In this document: piece by piece, positions 5,082-12,831 of the stretch
Position numbering within the stretch: position 1 is the first letter of the stretch
How the letters are laid out: each line of letters starts with the position of its first letter
Assembly (NCBI GenBank): GCA_047722935.1
Contig: JBDNZS010000069.1
Coordinates: 1-14,259, forward strand
Direction: 5' to 3'
Length of the DNA: 14,259 bases
DNA from: Ethanoligenens sp047722935
GTDB lineage: Bacteria > Bacillota > Clostridia > Oscillospirales > Ethanoligenentaceae
The notes under the pieces: generated by a model
Database searches by the model: none
The model's input: only the letters and a program-made list of their open reading frames with translations
What the model was told of the DNA's origin: nothing
Translations under genes and position numbers: made by a program

Positions 5082-6248
5082 ATGAAAAATCACAGAATGG
5101 TCAACGGGCGGCTCCTGCAAACCAATAAAAAATGGTCGGCGCTGAAAGGCCGTCAACATACATGGATTTCCGAGGTGACAAAAGAGGAACACGCCGCCTT
5201 TGTTGCCGCGCACGGCAAGCTGCCGATGAAAAAGAACAAGCTGGAGGTGATCGACCGGATTTATGCCCGCATTGACGAGCGCGGGATCTGGATCCCCTAT
5301 GGGGAAATGAAGGTCAACGTCGGCAAAAAGCTGGATAAGCTCAATCACGCCAGTCCGCTGTTTGTCCCTCCCAAACCGAAACCGGGCAAGCCCCCAAAGC
5401 CCCGGGTGCCTCAAAGTTCGTTGGAGGAGTTTACGGATGAACAACGGGAACCGGCGCAGGATGAATTTCACGCCTTGCTGCATCATATCCTCGCCCGCCA
5501 GATCTGGACGGAGCATAAGGCACCTTCTCCGAAAATGGGCAAGCACTTTGTCACATTGGCGATGAAACAGTTTCAGGCGCGGCACCTGCAAGCGGGCGAT
5601 GACTGGAAGTTGTCCCAGAGCGCCGCCCTGCGCGACCTGTATGATGAAACAGTTCGGGCCGTTTCCGAAGCGTATGAAAATGAAACCCTGCCGTTCGTAT
5701 TGAATAAAGGTCTGTCCAAGCGGCTGAACATGCAGCCTTTTGTGCTGGAAACGGAACGCCTGATTCTGCGCAGGCTTTCCAACCACCAGTTTGACGCGCT
5801 CAAAACCATGCTGGCGGACCCGGAGGTCATGGCTGCGTGGGAGCATCCGTTTTCCGATGAGGAGATCACCGGCTGGATCACAGCGCAGAAAGAGCGTTAC
5901 CGGGAAACCGGCGCGGGCTACTACGCCGCAGTCCTCAAAGAAACCGGTGAAATTGTCGGCCAGATCGGTTTGCTCTGGAGTGAAATTGAGGGAAAACAGC
6001 GGCTGGAGGTGGCGTACATCCTTCAAAAAGCGTACTGGCACAGGGGCCTTGCGTCGGAAGGCGCGCGGGCCTGTGTGGCGTATGCTTTTCAAACGTTCGG
6101 TGTAAAGGCCGTTTACGCCGCCATCCGCCCGGAGAACGCTCCGTCCGCCGCCGTCGCGGAGCGCATCGGCATGAAGCGCGTCGGCCAATTTGTGAAAGTC
6201 TATCAGGAAAAGTCGATGCCCCACGACCTATACCGGATCGAACCTTAA
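5082..6248 (+). CDS. ICE conserved protein fused to a GNAT N-acetyltransferase
   Basis: The protein is 388 residues from ATG 5082, with a modest GGGAAAGG site seven bases upstream. Residues 1-90 (MVNGRLLQTNKKWSALK, ... 'GIWIPYGEMKVNVGKKLDKLN') form a basic domain I associate with uncharacterised genes of clostridial ICEs. A proline/lysine linker spans about 96-112. A helical part follows to about 216. Residues 217-388 form a complete RimJ/RimL-type GNAT domain: 'ETERLILRRLSNHQFDAL', 'AAVLKETGEIVGQIGLLW', the acetyl-CoA pyrophosphate loop 'YWHRGLASEGARA' (318-330), and 'IRPENAPSAAVAERIGMKRVG'. RimJ/RimL GNATs acetylate protein N-termini, amino acids or toxic compounds; the acceptor is unknown. 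The GNAT part begins at a Met (base 5730) with no strong ribosome site, so one fused chain is likely. There are 67 bases to the VirB6-like gene. Confidence 0.8.
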   Translation: MKNHRMVNGRLLQTNKKWSALKGRQHTWISEVTKEEHAAFVAAHGKLPMKKNKLEVIDRIYARIDERGIWIPYGEMKVNVGKKLDKLNHASPLFVPPKPKPGKPPKPRVPQSSLEEFTDEQREPAQDEFHALLHHILARQIWTEHKAPSPKMGKHFVTLAMKQFQARHLQAGDDWKLSQSAALRDLYDETVRAVSEAYENETLPFVLNKGLSKRLNMQPFVLETERLILRRLSNHQFDALKTMLADPEVMAAWEHPFSDEEITGWITAQKERYRETGAGYYAAVLKETGEIVGQIGLLWSEIEGKQRLEVAYILQKAYWHRGLASEGARACVAYAFQTFGVKAVYAAIRPENAPSAAVAERIGMKRVGQFVKVYQEKSMPHDLYRIEP

Positions 6249-6269
6249 TCAATCAATTCCATATTTTGA

Positions 6270-6300
6270 GCGCCCGTCCGCGATTGGATGGGCGCTTTTC
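6270..6300 (+). terminator. Intrinsic terminator or attenuator inside the transfer operon
   Basis: GCGCCCGTCC (6270-6279) pairs with GGATGGGCGC (6286-6295), 10 bp with one G-T, around a 6-base loop. TTTTC follows directly. It lies 22 bases after the GNAT-fusion stop and just before the SD of the methyltransferase gene. Its GCCCGT/GGGC arms resemble the Maff2-leader hairpins. It probably divides the operon into two expression levels. The four-base T run suggests partial termination. Confidence 0.65.
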
Positions 6301-6324
6301 TCATGCCCGAACGGAGGAATGCCC

Positions 6325-6918
6325 TTGAAAAAATATGCCGTTGCCTTAATAGACCCGCCCTGGCATTACTTCGCCTCGTCGAGCAAACAAAGCAGGCGGG
6401 CCACGGAGACCCATTATCCGACGCTCTCCATCGCGTCCATCCGCGCGCTGCCGGTCGGAGAACTGGCGGACACGGATTGCGCTCTGTTCCTCTGGATCAC
6501 GGCCCCCATGCTCCCGGAACTGCCCGGCATTCTGGAAGCGTGGTCGTTTTCGTATAAGACCGTCGCTTTCGTCTGGATAAAGCTCAACCGGAAAACACCC
6601 TCTCTCTTTTGGGGGATGGGCAACTGGACGCGCGCAAACGCCGAATATTGCGTGCTGGCCGTCAAAGGCCATCCCAAACGCGTGTCCGCCGCCGTTCATC
6701 AGGTGATTGTTTCCCCGGTGGAGGAGCACAGCAAAAAACCGGACGAGGTCCGCGACCGCATCGTCCACCTGATGGGCGATGTCCCCCGCGTCGAACTGTT
6801 CGCCCGTCAGCGGACGCCGGACTGGGACGCATGGGGTAACGAGGTGGAGAGCGATATTCAACTGCCGGGCTGGAAGGGGGAAGCCTTTTGCGCTACGTCA
6901 CCGTCTACAAAGACCTGA
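6325..6918 (+). CDS. MT-A70 family adenine-N6 DNA methyltransferase
   Basis: The start chosen is TTG 6325, because GGAGG (6313-6317) is seven bases before it. The ATG at 6319 is only one base from that site. The result is 197 residues. The DPPW catalytic motif is at residues 10-13 (ALIDPPWHY). Further MT-A70 features are 'ETHYPTLSIASIRALPV', 'CALFLWITAPMLPE' (52-64), 'AEYCVLAVKGHPKR' (106-119), 'EEHSKKPDEVRDRI' and 'RVELFARQRTPDWDAWGNE' (155-173). The family methylates adenine N6. Phage and ICE members mostly act on DNA, probably modifying the element against host restriction, but RNA substrates are known elsewhere. The order of motifs is complete. The gene overlaps PrgI by 31 bases. Confidence 0.88.
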   Translation: MKKYAVALIDPPWHYFASSSKQSRRATETHYPTLSIASIRALPVGELADTDCALFLWITAPMLPELPGILEAWSFSYKTVAFVWIKLNRKTPSLFWGMGNWTRANAEYCVLAVKGHPKRVSAAVHQVIVSPVEEHSKKPDEVRDRIVHLMGDVPRVELFARQRTPDWDAWGNEVESDIQLPGWKGEAFCATSPSTKT

Positions 6919-7337
6919 GCCGCATCCATCCGAAAATCCTGTTCAACCTCACCAAACGGCAGCTTATCTGCTTCGGCCTTGCCGGAGCGGCGGGGCTGCC
7001 GTTTTACTGGTACACGCACAATTTTCTCGGCAATGACGTTTCCGTCCTGCTCATGATGCTCATTTGCGCGCCGTTCTTGCTGGCGGCTGTTTATCGGAAC
7101 CGCAGGACGGGCGAACCGTTTGAAAAAATTTTGTTCCATATCTTGCGGGCGAAATTTCTTTACCCGCAGGCCCGGCCTTTTAAGTCGGAAAACCTGTATG
7201 CCATGATTCAGAGGCAAATCCACCGCGAAACGGAGGAAAAGCGTATTGCTAAAACAAAGTCCCGTCAAATCCCTGTTCGCAAACCTGATGTCCGCCGGTC
7301 AACCGGCGGGGCCAGCCGTAAAAGCCGGGCGAAATAA
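6888..7337 (+). CDS. PrgI-family membrane protein (VirB3-like)
   Basis: The protein is 149 residues from TTG 6888, with AAGGGGG about eight bases upstream. The opening 'MRYVTVYKDLSRIHPKILFNLTKRQLICFGLAG' is typical of PrgI. Two membrane segments follow (about 25-42 and 51-69) joined by a short NFLGND loop. A basic cytoplasmic tail, rich in Arg/Lys, ends the protein. PrgI is the Gram-positive equivalent of VirB3, an inner-membrane partner of VirB4, and the genes are adjacent as expected. Its last 92 bases overlap the start of the VirB4 gene, an unusually long overlap that is discussed in the findings. Confidence 0.9.
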   Translation: MRYVTVYKDLSRIHPKILFNLTKRQLICFGLAGAAGLPFYWYTHNFLGNDVSVLLMMLICAPFLLAAVYRNRRTGEPFEKILFHILRAKFLYPQARPFKSENLYAMIQRQIHRETEEKRIAKTKSRQIPVRKPDVRRSTGGASRKSRAK

Positions 7338-9642
7338 GGAAATCCCCGATCATGTCATCAAAAGCATCCCCTATGTGCAGATGTTCAAAAACGGCATCTG
7401 CCATTCCGGCGCGCGCTACTACACCAAATCGGTGGTTTTCGAGGATATTAATTACGCTTTATTGCAGGAGGACGAGCAGGCACGCATCTTTGCGGGCTGG
7501 TGCCGCTGCTACAACTACCACAACAGCGCCGTCCCGTTTCAGATTACCTGCACCAGCCGGTATGTGCACCCGGAGGATCTGCGGCGCTCCATCGACATTC
7601 CGCTGCGCGGGGATGCTTACGACGGCATCCGCTCCGAATACACCGAAATGCTGCGCGACCAGATGTCCAAAGGCAACAACGGCATCGAGCAGAAGCGGTA
7701 TTACACGTTCGGTGTGGAAGCGGATTCCATGCGGCAGGCGCGCCCATTTCTGGAACGCATCGAGACGGACGTGATCAACAACCTCAAGCAGATCGGCGTG
7801 TCCGCCCGCTCCATGAACGGGCGCGAACGGCTGGAGACCCTGCACGATGCCTTTCATCCGAACGGGCGTTCCAAGCTGCGCTTTTCATGGGAGAATCGGG
7901 TGCGCACCGGGCAGGACACCAAGGAATTTATCGCTCCACGTTCGCTGGATTTTTTTCAGACCGGCACATTTCGTATGGGAGGCGCGTGGGGCGCGGCCTC
8001 GCATCTGGTCATCAGCGCCAACGAACTCAACGACCGCATGCTTACCGATTTGCTCAACATGGAAATCCCCATCACCGTTACGCTGCATTTGCAGCCCATC
8101 GACCAGTCCAAAGCCGTGAAAAAAATCAAGCAGCACCTGACCGACATTGATTCCATGAAAATCAATGAGCAGAAAAAGTCCTTCCAAAACGGCTACGGCA
8201 TGGACATCCTGCCGCCCGATCTCAAAACCTACGGGGACGCGGCGGCGAATCTGCTCGAAACCTTGCAATACCATGATGAGCGCCTGTTCCTCGCAACCAT
8301 TCTCATCCTGCACACCGCGCCCACGCTGCAAACGCTCAAAAACAACATCCTCGCCACGGAGGGCATCGTCCACAAATACAACTGTGAGCTGGCAAGGTTG
8401 GATTTTCAACAGGAGCAGGGCCTCATGAGCAGCCTGCCGCTGGGCGTGAATCAGGTGGAAATCTTTCGCGGCCTGAACACCTCGGCGGCGGCGATCTTCA
8501 CGCCGTTCGCGTCGCAGGAGCTTTTCCAACCCGGCGTGTCGATCTATTACGGATTAAACCCGCTGTCCAACAAGATGATCCTGTGCAGCCGCAAGCTGCT
8601 CAAGAACCCGAACGGTCTGATTCTCGGCACGCCCGGCAGCGGCAAGAGCTTTGCGGCCAAGCGCGAGATCGTCAACGTGTTCCTCATCACGGGCGATGAC
8701 ATCATCATTGTCGATCCCGAAAGCGAATATCTGGCGCTGGTCGAACGGCTGGGCGGCCAGATTATCAAAATGTCGGTATCCGGCAGGCACTATATCAATC
8801 CGCTGGACATCAACCAAAACTACAGCGACGAGGACGATCCGCTGGCGCTCAAATCGGATTTTATTCTCTCCCTCTGTGAGCTGATCGTCGGCGGGCACGG
8901 GGGCTTGCAGCCCGTTGAAAAAACCATTATCGACCGCTGCGTCCGACTGGTCTACCGCCCTTATCTCAACGATCCGCGCCCGGAAAACATGCCGATTCTG
9001 CAAGATCTGTACGAGCTGCTTCTTGCTCAAAAGGAAAAGGAGGCGCACCGGCTGGCAACGGCGCTGGAAATCTACGTCACCGGCTCGCTCAACGTTTTTA
9101 ATCACCGCACCAACGTCAATCTGAAAAACCGGCTGGTCTGCTACGACATCAAGCAGCTTGGCAAATCCCTTAAAAAAATCGCCATGCTCATCCTCCAGGA
9201 TCAAACATGGAATCGTCTGACCGTCAACCGTGCCGCGCGCAAAACGACGTGGTTTTATGAGGATGAGTTTCATCTCATGCTCAAAGAGGAGCAGACGGCG
9301 GCGTACTCCGTGGAGATCTGGAAACGGTTTCGCAAATGGGGCGGCGTGCCGACCGGCATCACGCAGAACGTCAAAGATCTGCTCCTCTCCCCGGAAATTG
9401 AAAACATCTTTGACAACTCGGATTTCATTCTGATGCTCAACCAGAGCAAATCGGACGGCGATATTCTGGCAAAGCACCTCGGCATCTCCGACCAGCAGCT
9501 CACCTATGCCACGCAGGTGGAATCAGGCGAGGGACTGTTATTTTACGGCAACACCATCATCCCGTTTAAGGATGAATTTCCACAAGATACGGAGCTGTAC
9601 CGCCTGATGGACACCCGCCCGAATGAATTGGAGGCAAATTGA
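7246..9642 (+). CDS. virB4: VirB4-like conjugation ATPase
   Basis: The protein is 798 residues from TTG 7246, with GGAGG nine bases upstream inside prgI. The N-terminal half (about 40-440) is the VirB4/TraC-type domain: 'GWCRCYNYHNSAVPFQITCTSRYVHPEDL', 'RERLETLHDAFHP', 'SHLVISANELNDRMLTDLLNMEIPITVTLHLQP'. The C-terminal half is a RecA-like ATPase with Walker A GTPGSGKS at 461-468, 'DIIIVDPESEYLALVERLGG', Walker B 'TWFYEDEFHLML' at about 668-679, and 'GITQNVKDLL' near 705. VirB4 powers assembly and substrate transfer of the type IV system at the membrane. All catalytic motifs are intact. The stop overlaps the next ATG by one base (TGATG). Confidence 0.96.
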   Translation: MLKQSPVKSLFANLMSAGQPAGPAVKAGRNKEIPDHVIKSIPYVQMFKNGICHSGARYYTKSVVFEDINYALLQEDEQARIFAGWCRCYNYHNSAVPFQITCTSRYVHPEDLRRSIDIPLRGDAYDGIRSEYTEMLRDQMSKGNNGIEQKRYYTFGVEADSMRQARPFLERIETDVINNLKQIGVSARSMNGRERLETLHDAFHPNGRSKLRFSWENRVRTGQDTKEFIAPRSLDFFQTGTFRMGGAWGAASHLVISANELNDRMLTDLLNMEIPITVTLHLQPIDQSKAVKKIKQHLTDIDSMKINEQKKSFQNGYGMDILPPDLKTYGDAAANLLETLQYHDERLFLATILILHTAPTLQTLKNNILATEGIVHKYNCELARLDFQQEQGLMSSLPLGVNQVEIFRGLNTSAAAIFTPFASQELFQPGVSIYYGLNPLSNKMILCSRKLLKNPNGLILGTPGSGKSFAAKREIVNVFLITGDDIIIVDPESEYLALVERLGGQIIKMSVSGRHYINPLDINQNYSDEDDPLALKSDFILSLCELIVGGHGGLQPVEKTIIDRCVRLVYRPYLNDPRPENMPILQDLYELLLAQKEKEAHRLATALEIYVTGSLNVFNHRTNVNLKNRLVCYDIKQLGKSLKKIAMLILQDQTWNRLTVNRAARKTTWFYEDEFHLMLKEEQTAAYSVEIWKRFRKWGGVPTGITQNVKDLLLSPEIENIFDNSDFILMLNQSKSDGDILAKHLGISDQQLTYATQVESGEGLLFYGNTIIPFKDEFPQDTELYRLMDTRPNELEAN

Positions 9643-10406
9643 TGGATCAGACACCGCTCTACAAATATCCCGCCGCCTATGCGCGGGAACACAATGAAGT
9701 GGAACAATACCGCGCGTCCCACAAGGCAAACGTGGCCTGCAAGGACGCCATTGAAATGGCCATCCGGGACAATTACCGCGATAACCGTCTCGGAAAAGAG
9801 GGCGTAAAACAGGTCGCCGATCAGTTCGGTTATGAGCGCATCTTTTATGTGCTGGCGAATACGGTGCAGCAAAAGGATTTCGACGGGCGCATTTCCCGCG
9901 ACAACAAGAATTGGGCGAAAACCATTCCCGTCTTTGAAGATAAGGATTATTTCGGGGATGACCGGCGCTCAGAGTTTGAAGTGGATTCGTGCAATCCCGG
10001 CCTTACGGATATTTTCATCAATCAGGCGCGGCGCGAATACCTGTTGACCCAGCCTCTGACCAAAGAGGACATTCGGGTGGAGGCCGCACGATTGCTCCGG
10101 CGTCTGCAAACCGAGCATGAGCCGAACAGCCCGGGCGGCACACAGTTCATAGCGCAGATTTCGCCGGATTTTCTGATCCGTGCTTCCACAAAAGACCACG
10201 ACCGGCTGTTCGCGTTGCTGCCGTTCAAGTCTTTGTCTTTCTCCACGCTCAAAGATCGGAATGGGATTTTTGTGTTTATCCAAAAGGATGAAAACCGCAA
10301 CCAACCGCTCCGCCAGCGCAAACCCTCCGTGCGGGATCAGCTGCAAAAAATGCAGGCCGCGCCAAAGCCGCCCGCCCCCTCCAAAGACAAAGGCATGGAG
10401 CGTTGA
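9642..10406 (+). CDS. DUF3849 domain protein of ICEs
   Basis: The protein is 254 residues from ATG 9642 (GGAGG seven bases upstream), preferred over the TTG at 9639. Residues 3-140 carry the DUF3849 signature: 'PLYKYPAAYAREHNEVEQYRASHKANVACKDAIE', 'QFGYERIFYVLANTVQQKDFDGRISRDNKNWAKT', then 'NPGLTDIFINQARREYLLTQPLTKEDI'. The C-terminal part (about 165-254) has 'GTQFIAQISPDFLIRA ... LLPFKSLSFSTLKDRNGIFVFI' and a basic, proline-rich tail. DUF3849 is found on clostridial mobile elements, often in longer accessory proteins; its biochemical role is unknown. No signal peptide or membrane segment. Translational coupling to VirB4 suggests it is made in step with the channel. Confidence 0.85.
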   Translation: MDQTPLYKYPAAYAREHNEVEQYRASHKANVACKDAIEMAIRDNYRDNRLGKEGVKQVADQFGYERIFYVLANTVQQKDFDGRISRDNKNWAKTIPVFEDKDYFGDDRRSEFEVDSCNPGLTDIFINQARREYLLTQPLTKEDIRVEAARLLRRLQTEHEPNSPGGTQFIAQISPDFLIRASTKDHDRLFALLPFKSLSFSTLKDRNGIFVFIQKDENRNQPLRQRKPSVRDQLQKMQAAPKPPAPSKDKGMER

Positions 10407-10427
10407 CGGTACAGCGGAGGGCCGATT

Positions 10428-12605
10428 ATGTTGGATAAATCCAAGGGGTACACACCGTCTGATCACCGCACATCCGATGTTTCCTATTCCGCCCGCTCCC
10501 GCCCGGCCCGCCGGACGGACGGCGCGCAACCATCCGTACCGCGTCCGGCCGCAAAACCGCACAGCCGTTCACCGGCGCGCGGCCCGGTTTCTTCAGCCGG
10601 TCAAGCTCATTCTCCCGCGCCGTCCGCACCGGCTTCTGCCGAAACGGGCGGCGCTTTCACGCGCTCCCGCAAATGGACGGACAAGCCGAAAAACGGCGAA
10701 GCCGTGCAGCGCGCCGCCGCTTATTCCCACGCCAAACCCGGTGTGCAACCGGTATCCCGGCAGCGCACGGAGCGCCCCATACCCTCGACCGCCGCGCCGG
10801 TGCGCCCGCCCGGCAGGGCGGGCGGATACGCGCCGCGCCGCCAGCAATCAAAAGCGGTTCGATCTTCTGCCATCCCCTCCGCAGGCGCGTCCACCGCCGC
10901 CGTATCCCGCAGCGCGTCCGCCGTGGCGGAAACCGCCTCAACGGGCGCGGCTCTTTCACGCGGTGATTCCGAAAAGCAGGAGGATGTGCAGGACAGCGGT
11001 GCGCGGGCGGGCAATGCCGGGAAAAACGGCGCGTCCCTTGCGGCCGCGCAGGCGACGCGCCGCATGAAACGACAAATGCGGAAGCGGCAGGCCGAACACG
11101 CCGCCGAAAAAGGCGCGGCGGGCACGGTCAAGACCGTGCGGGGATTTGCGGAAAAGGCCAAAGCTCTGTTTCAACTGATCGCAAAGGGCGGCGGAAAGGC
11201 GGCGCTGGCCGTCGCGATGATCGCCCTGCTGGTGCTGTTCCTGATCGCGCTGGTCGCGTCCTGCGCGACGCTGCTCAACGGCGCGTTGGGTGGCGTTTCA
11301 TCCGTCACCTTTTCTGCTTCGGATTCCGATATTGACAAGGCCGAAGTGTATTACAGCGCCAAAGAGGCGAATTTGCAGGCGCAGATCGACAGTGCCCAAA
11401 CCAATCACCCCGGTTACGATCAATACGATTACGCGGTCGGCGCCATCGGGCACAACCCCGTTGCCCTCATTGCTTACCTCACCACGGCCTACGGGGATTT
11501 CTCCTTTGAGAGCATCAAGCCCGATCTGGACGCGCTATTCTCCGCGCAGTACCAGTTTACCTTTACGGCGCGGACGGAAACCCGCACTCGCAACGTCACC
11601 ACAACCGACCCAAACACCGGGCAGACCAGCACGACGCAGCAGTCTTACCCCTACAAAATCCTGACGGTCAAACTGAACGCACAGGATTTCATCACCCTCG
11701 CCACGGCCAGACTGAACGGCACTAACGGCGCGGTTGCGGCATTCAACGCCTATCTCCAAAGCAAGGGCAACCGGCAGTATTTCGCCAATCCGTTTTCATT
11801 TGGTTGGTCGGCGTACACCACGCTTTACTCGGATAACCGCGCGTCCATCGACGTGCCGGAGGGCACGCAGGCATTGGCGGCGCTGGACGGCACCGTGACA
11901 ACGGCGGACGGCGGGACGGTGGTCATCTCCGGCAGCAACGGCTTGAGTGTGGAATACGACGGATGCGGCACCATGCAGGTGCGCGCCGGGCAGAGCATCG
12001 CCAAAGGGGCGCATGTGGCCCTGACCGGCTCCGGGTTTTCCATCGTGTTCACCCACAACGGCGAACACCTCAACCCGTTTATTTTCGCGGACACCGGCGA
12101 TACAGCGGACAACGCCGCCGTACCCATCGGCGGGCAGCCGGTGGGCGGCAGCGTGGAAGCGTACCGCGCAACCGTAACGCAGCTTGCGCCGCAGTACGGC
12201 ATGGGCGCGTATGTGAACCTCATTCTCGCCGTGATGGAGCAGGAAAGCGGTGGGCGCGGCGGCGATCCGATGCAGGCGGCGGAGGGGCCGTTTAACACCC
12301 GTTTCCCGAAAAGGCCAAACGGCATCACCGACCCGACCTATTCTATTGCGTGCGGCATTCAGGAACTGCACCAGAATTTGCAGCTTGCGGGCTGCACCGG
12401 CCCCACGGACATGGCCGGGATTGCTCTGGCGTTGCAGGGCTATAATTTCGGCTCCGGCTTCATTTCATGGGCGCGCGGGCACGGCGGCTACACGCTTGCC
12501 AACGCGCAGGCGTTCGCACAGGCCGAGGCGTCGGCGCTCGGATGGTCAAGTTACGGCGATCCATACTATGTGCCGCATGTTTTACGCTATTACAAATCAA
12601 CCTGA
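10428..12605 (+). CDS. CD1108-type mobile-element protein with lysozyme-like domain
   Basis: The protein is 725 residues from ATG 10428 (GGAGG seven bases before). Residues 1-220 are a low-complexity, Pro/Ala/Arg/Ser-rich, probably disordered cytoplasmic region. A basic helix comes next ('ATRRMKRQMRKRQAEHA'), then one membrane span at about 258-283. The exterior part contains a CD1108-like domain from about 295 ('SDIDKAEVYYSAKEANLQAQI'). A lipoyl/M23-like beta domain (about 452-553) lacks an obvious zinc-ligand set. A C-terminal lysozyme-like domain (about 575-725) has 'ILAVMEQESGG' with candidate catalytic Glu604/606, then 'DPMQAAEG', 'YSIACGIQELHQNL' and 'ALQGYNFGSGFISWA'. This domain cuts peptidoglycan glycan strands to open the wall for the mating channel (VirB1-like role). 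Confidence 0.92.
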   Translation: MLDKSKGYTPSDHRTSDVSYSARSRPARRTDGAQPSVPRPAAKPHSRSPARGPVSSAGQAHSPAPSAPASAETGGAFTRSRKWTDKPKNGEAVQRAAAYSHAKPGVQPVSRQRTERPIPSTAAPVRPPGRAGGYAPRRQQSKAVRSSAIPSAGASTAAVSRSASAVAETASTGAALSRGDSEKQEDVQDSGARAGNAGKNGASLAAAQATRRMKRQMRKRQAEHAAEKGAAGTVKTVRGFAEKAKALFQLIAKGGGKAALAVAMIALLVLFLIALVASCATLLNGALGGVSSVTFSASDSDIDKAEVYYSAKEANLQAQIDSAQTNHPGYDQYDYAVGAIGHNPVALIAYLTTAYGDFSFESIKPDLDALFSAQYQFTFTARTETRTRNVTTTDPNTGQTSTTQQSYPYKILTVKLNAQDFITLATARLNGTNGAVAAFNAYLQSKGNRQYFANPFSFGWSAYTTLYSDNRASIDVPEGTQALAALDGTVTTADGGTVVISGSNGLSVEYDGCGTMQVRAGQSIAKGAHVALTGSGFSIVFTHNGEHLNPFIFADTGDTADNAAVPIGGQPVGGSVEAYRATVTQLAPQYGMGAYVNLILAVMEQESGGRGGDPMQAAEGPFNTRFPKRPNGITDPTYSIACGIQELHQNLQLAGCTGPTDMAGIALALQGYNFGSGFISWARGHGGYTLANAQAFAQAEASALGWSSYGDPYYVPHVLRYYKST

Positions 12606-12621
12606 ACAGGAGGCAACTATT

Positions 12622-12831
12622 TTGACAATGGAAAAACTGGACGCGAACATCGCGTTCTGCAAACAGAAAATTTTGAAAGAACAGGCGCGGCTGCGCCGCT
12701 TGGAGCGCAAAAAGCTGGAGATGGAGAACGCCTCCATCGTCGCGGACGTGCGCGCCATGCCGTATGCGCTGGAGGATTTTCGGGCGTTTATGGCAAAGCG
12801 CAAGCCTGTGGAGGATACGGATGAGGATTAA
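12622..12831 (+). CDS. DUF4315 family protein
   Basis: The protein is 69 residues from TTG 12622. AGGAGG (12608-12613) lies eight bases before that TTG but 14 before the ATG at 12628, so the TTG start is favoured. The protein is a charged coiled-coil ('IAFCKQKILKEQARLRRLERKKLEMENASIVADVRAM') followed by 'ALEDFRAFMAKRK' and an acidic end. DUF4315 proteins are small ICE proteins found between the lysozyme-type gene and DUF4366, as here. Function unknown. Soluble, no membrane segment. Its last 11 bases overlap the DUF4366 gene. Confidence 0.88.
   Translation: MTMEKLDANIAFCKQKILKEQARLRRLERKKLEMENASIVADVRAMPYALEDFRAFMAKRKPVEDTDED

Noticed and set aside
5001..6224. 407-codon minus-strand open frame
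   Set aside because: It is a shadow of the GNAT-fusion gene in GC-rich DNA, with no family motif; the plus strand has recognisable domains.
8554..9477. 307-codon minus-strand open frame inside the VirB4 gene
   Set aside because: It is opposite the ATPase motifs of VirB4, is low-complexity in places and matches no family; high GC removes stop codons.
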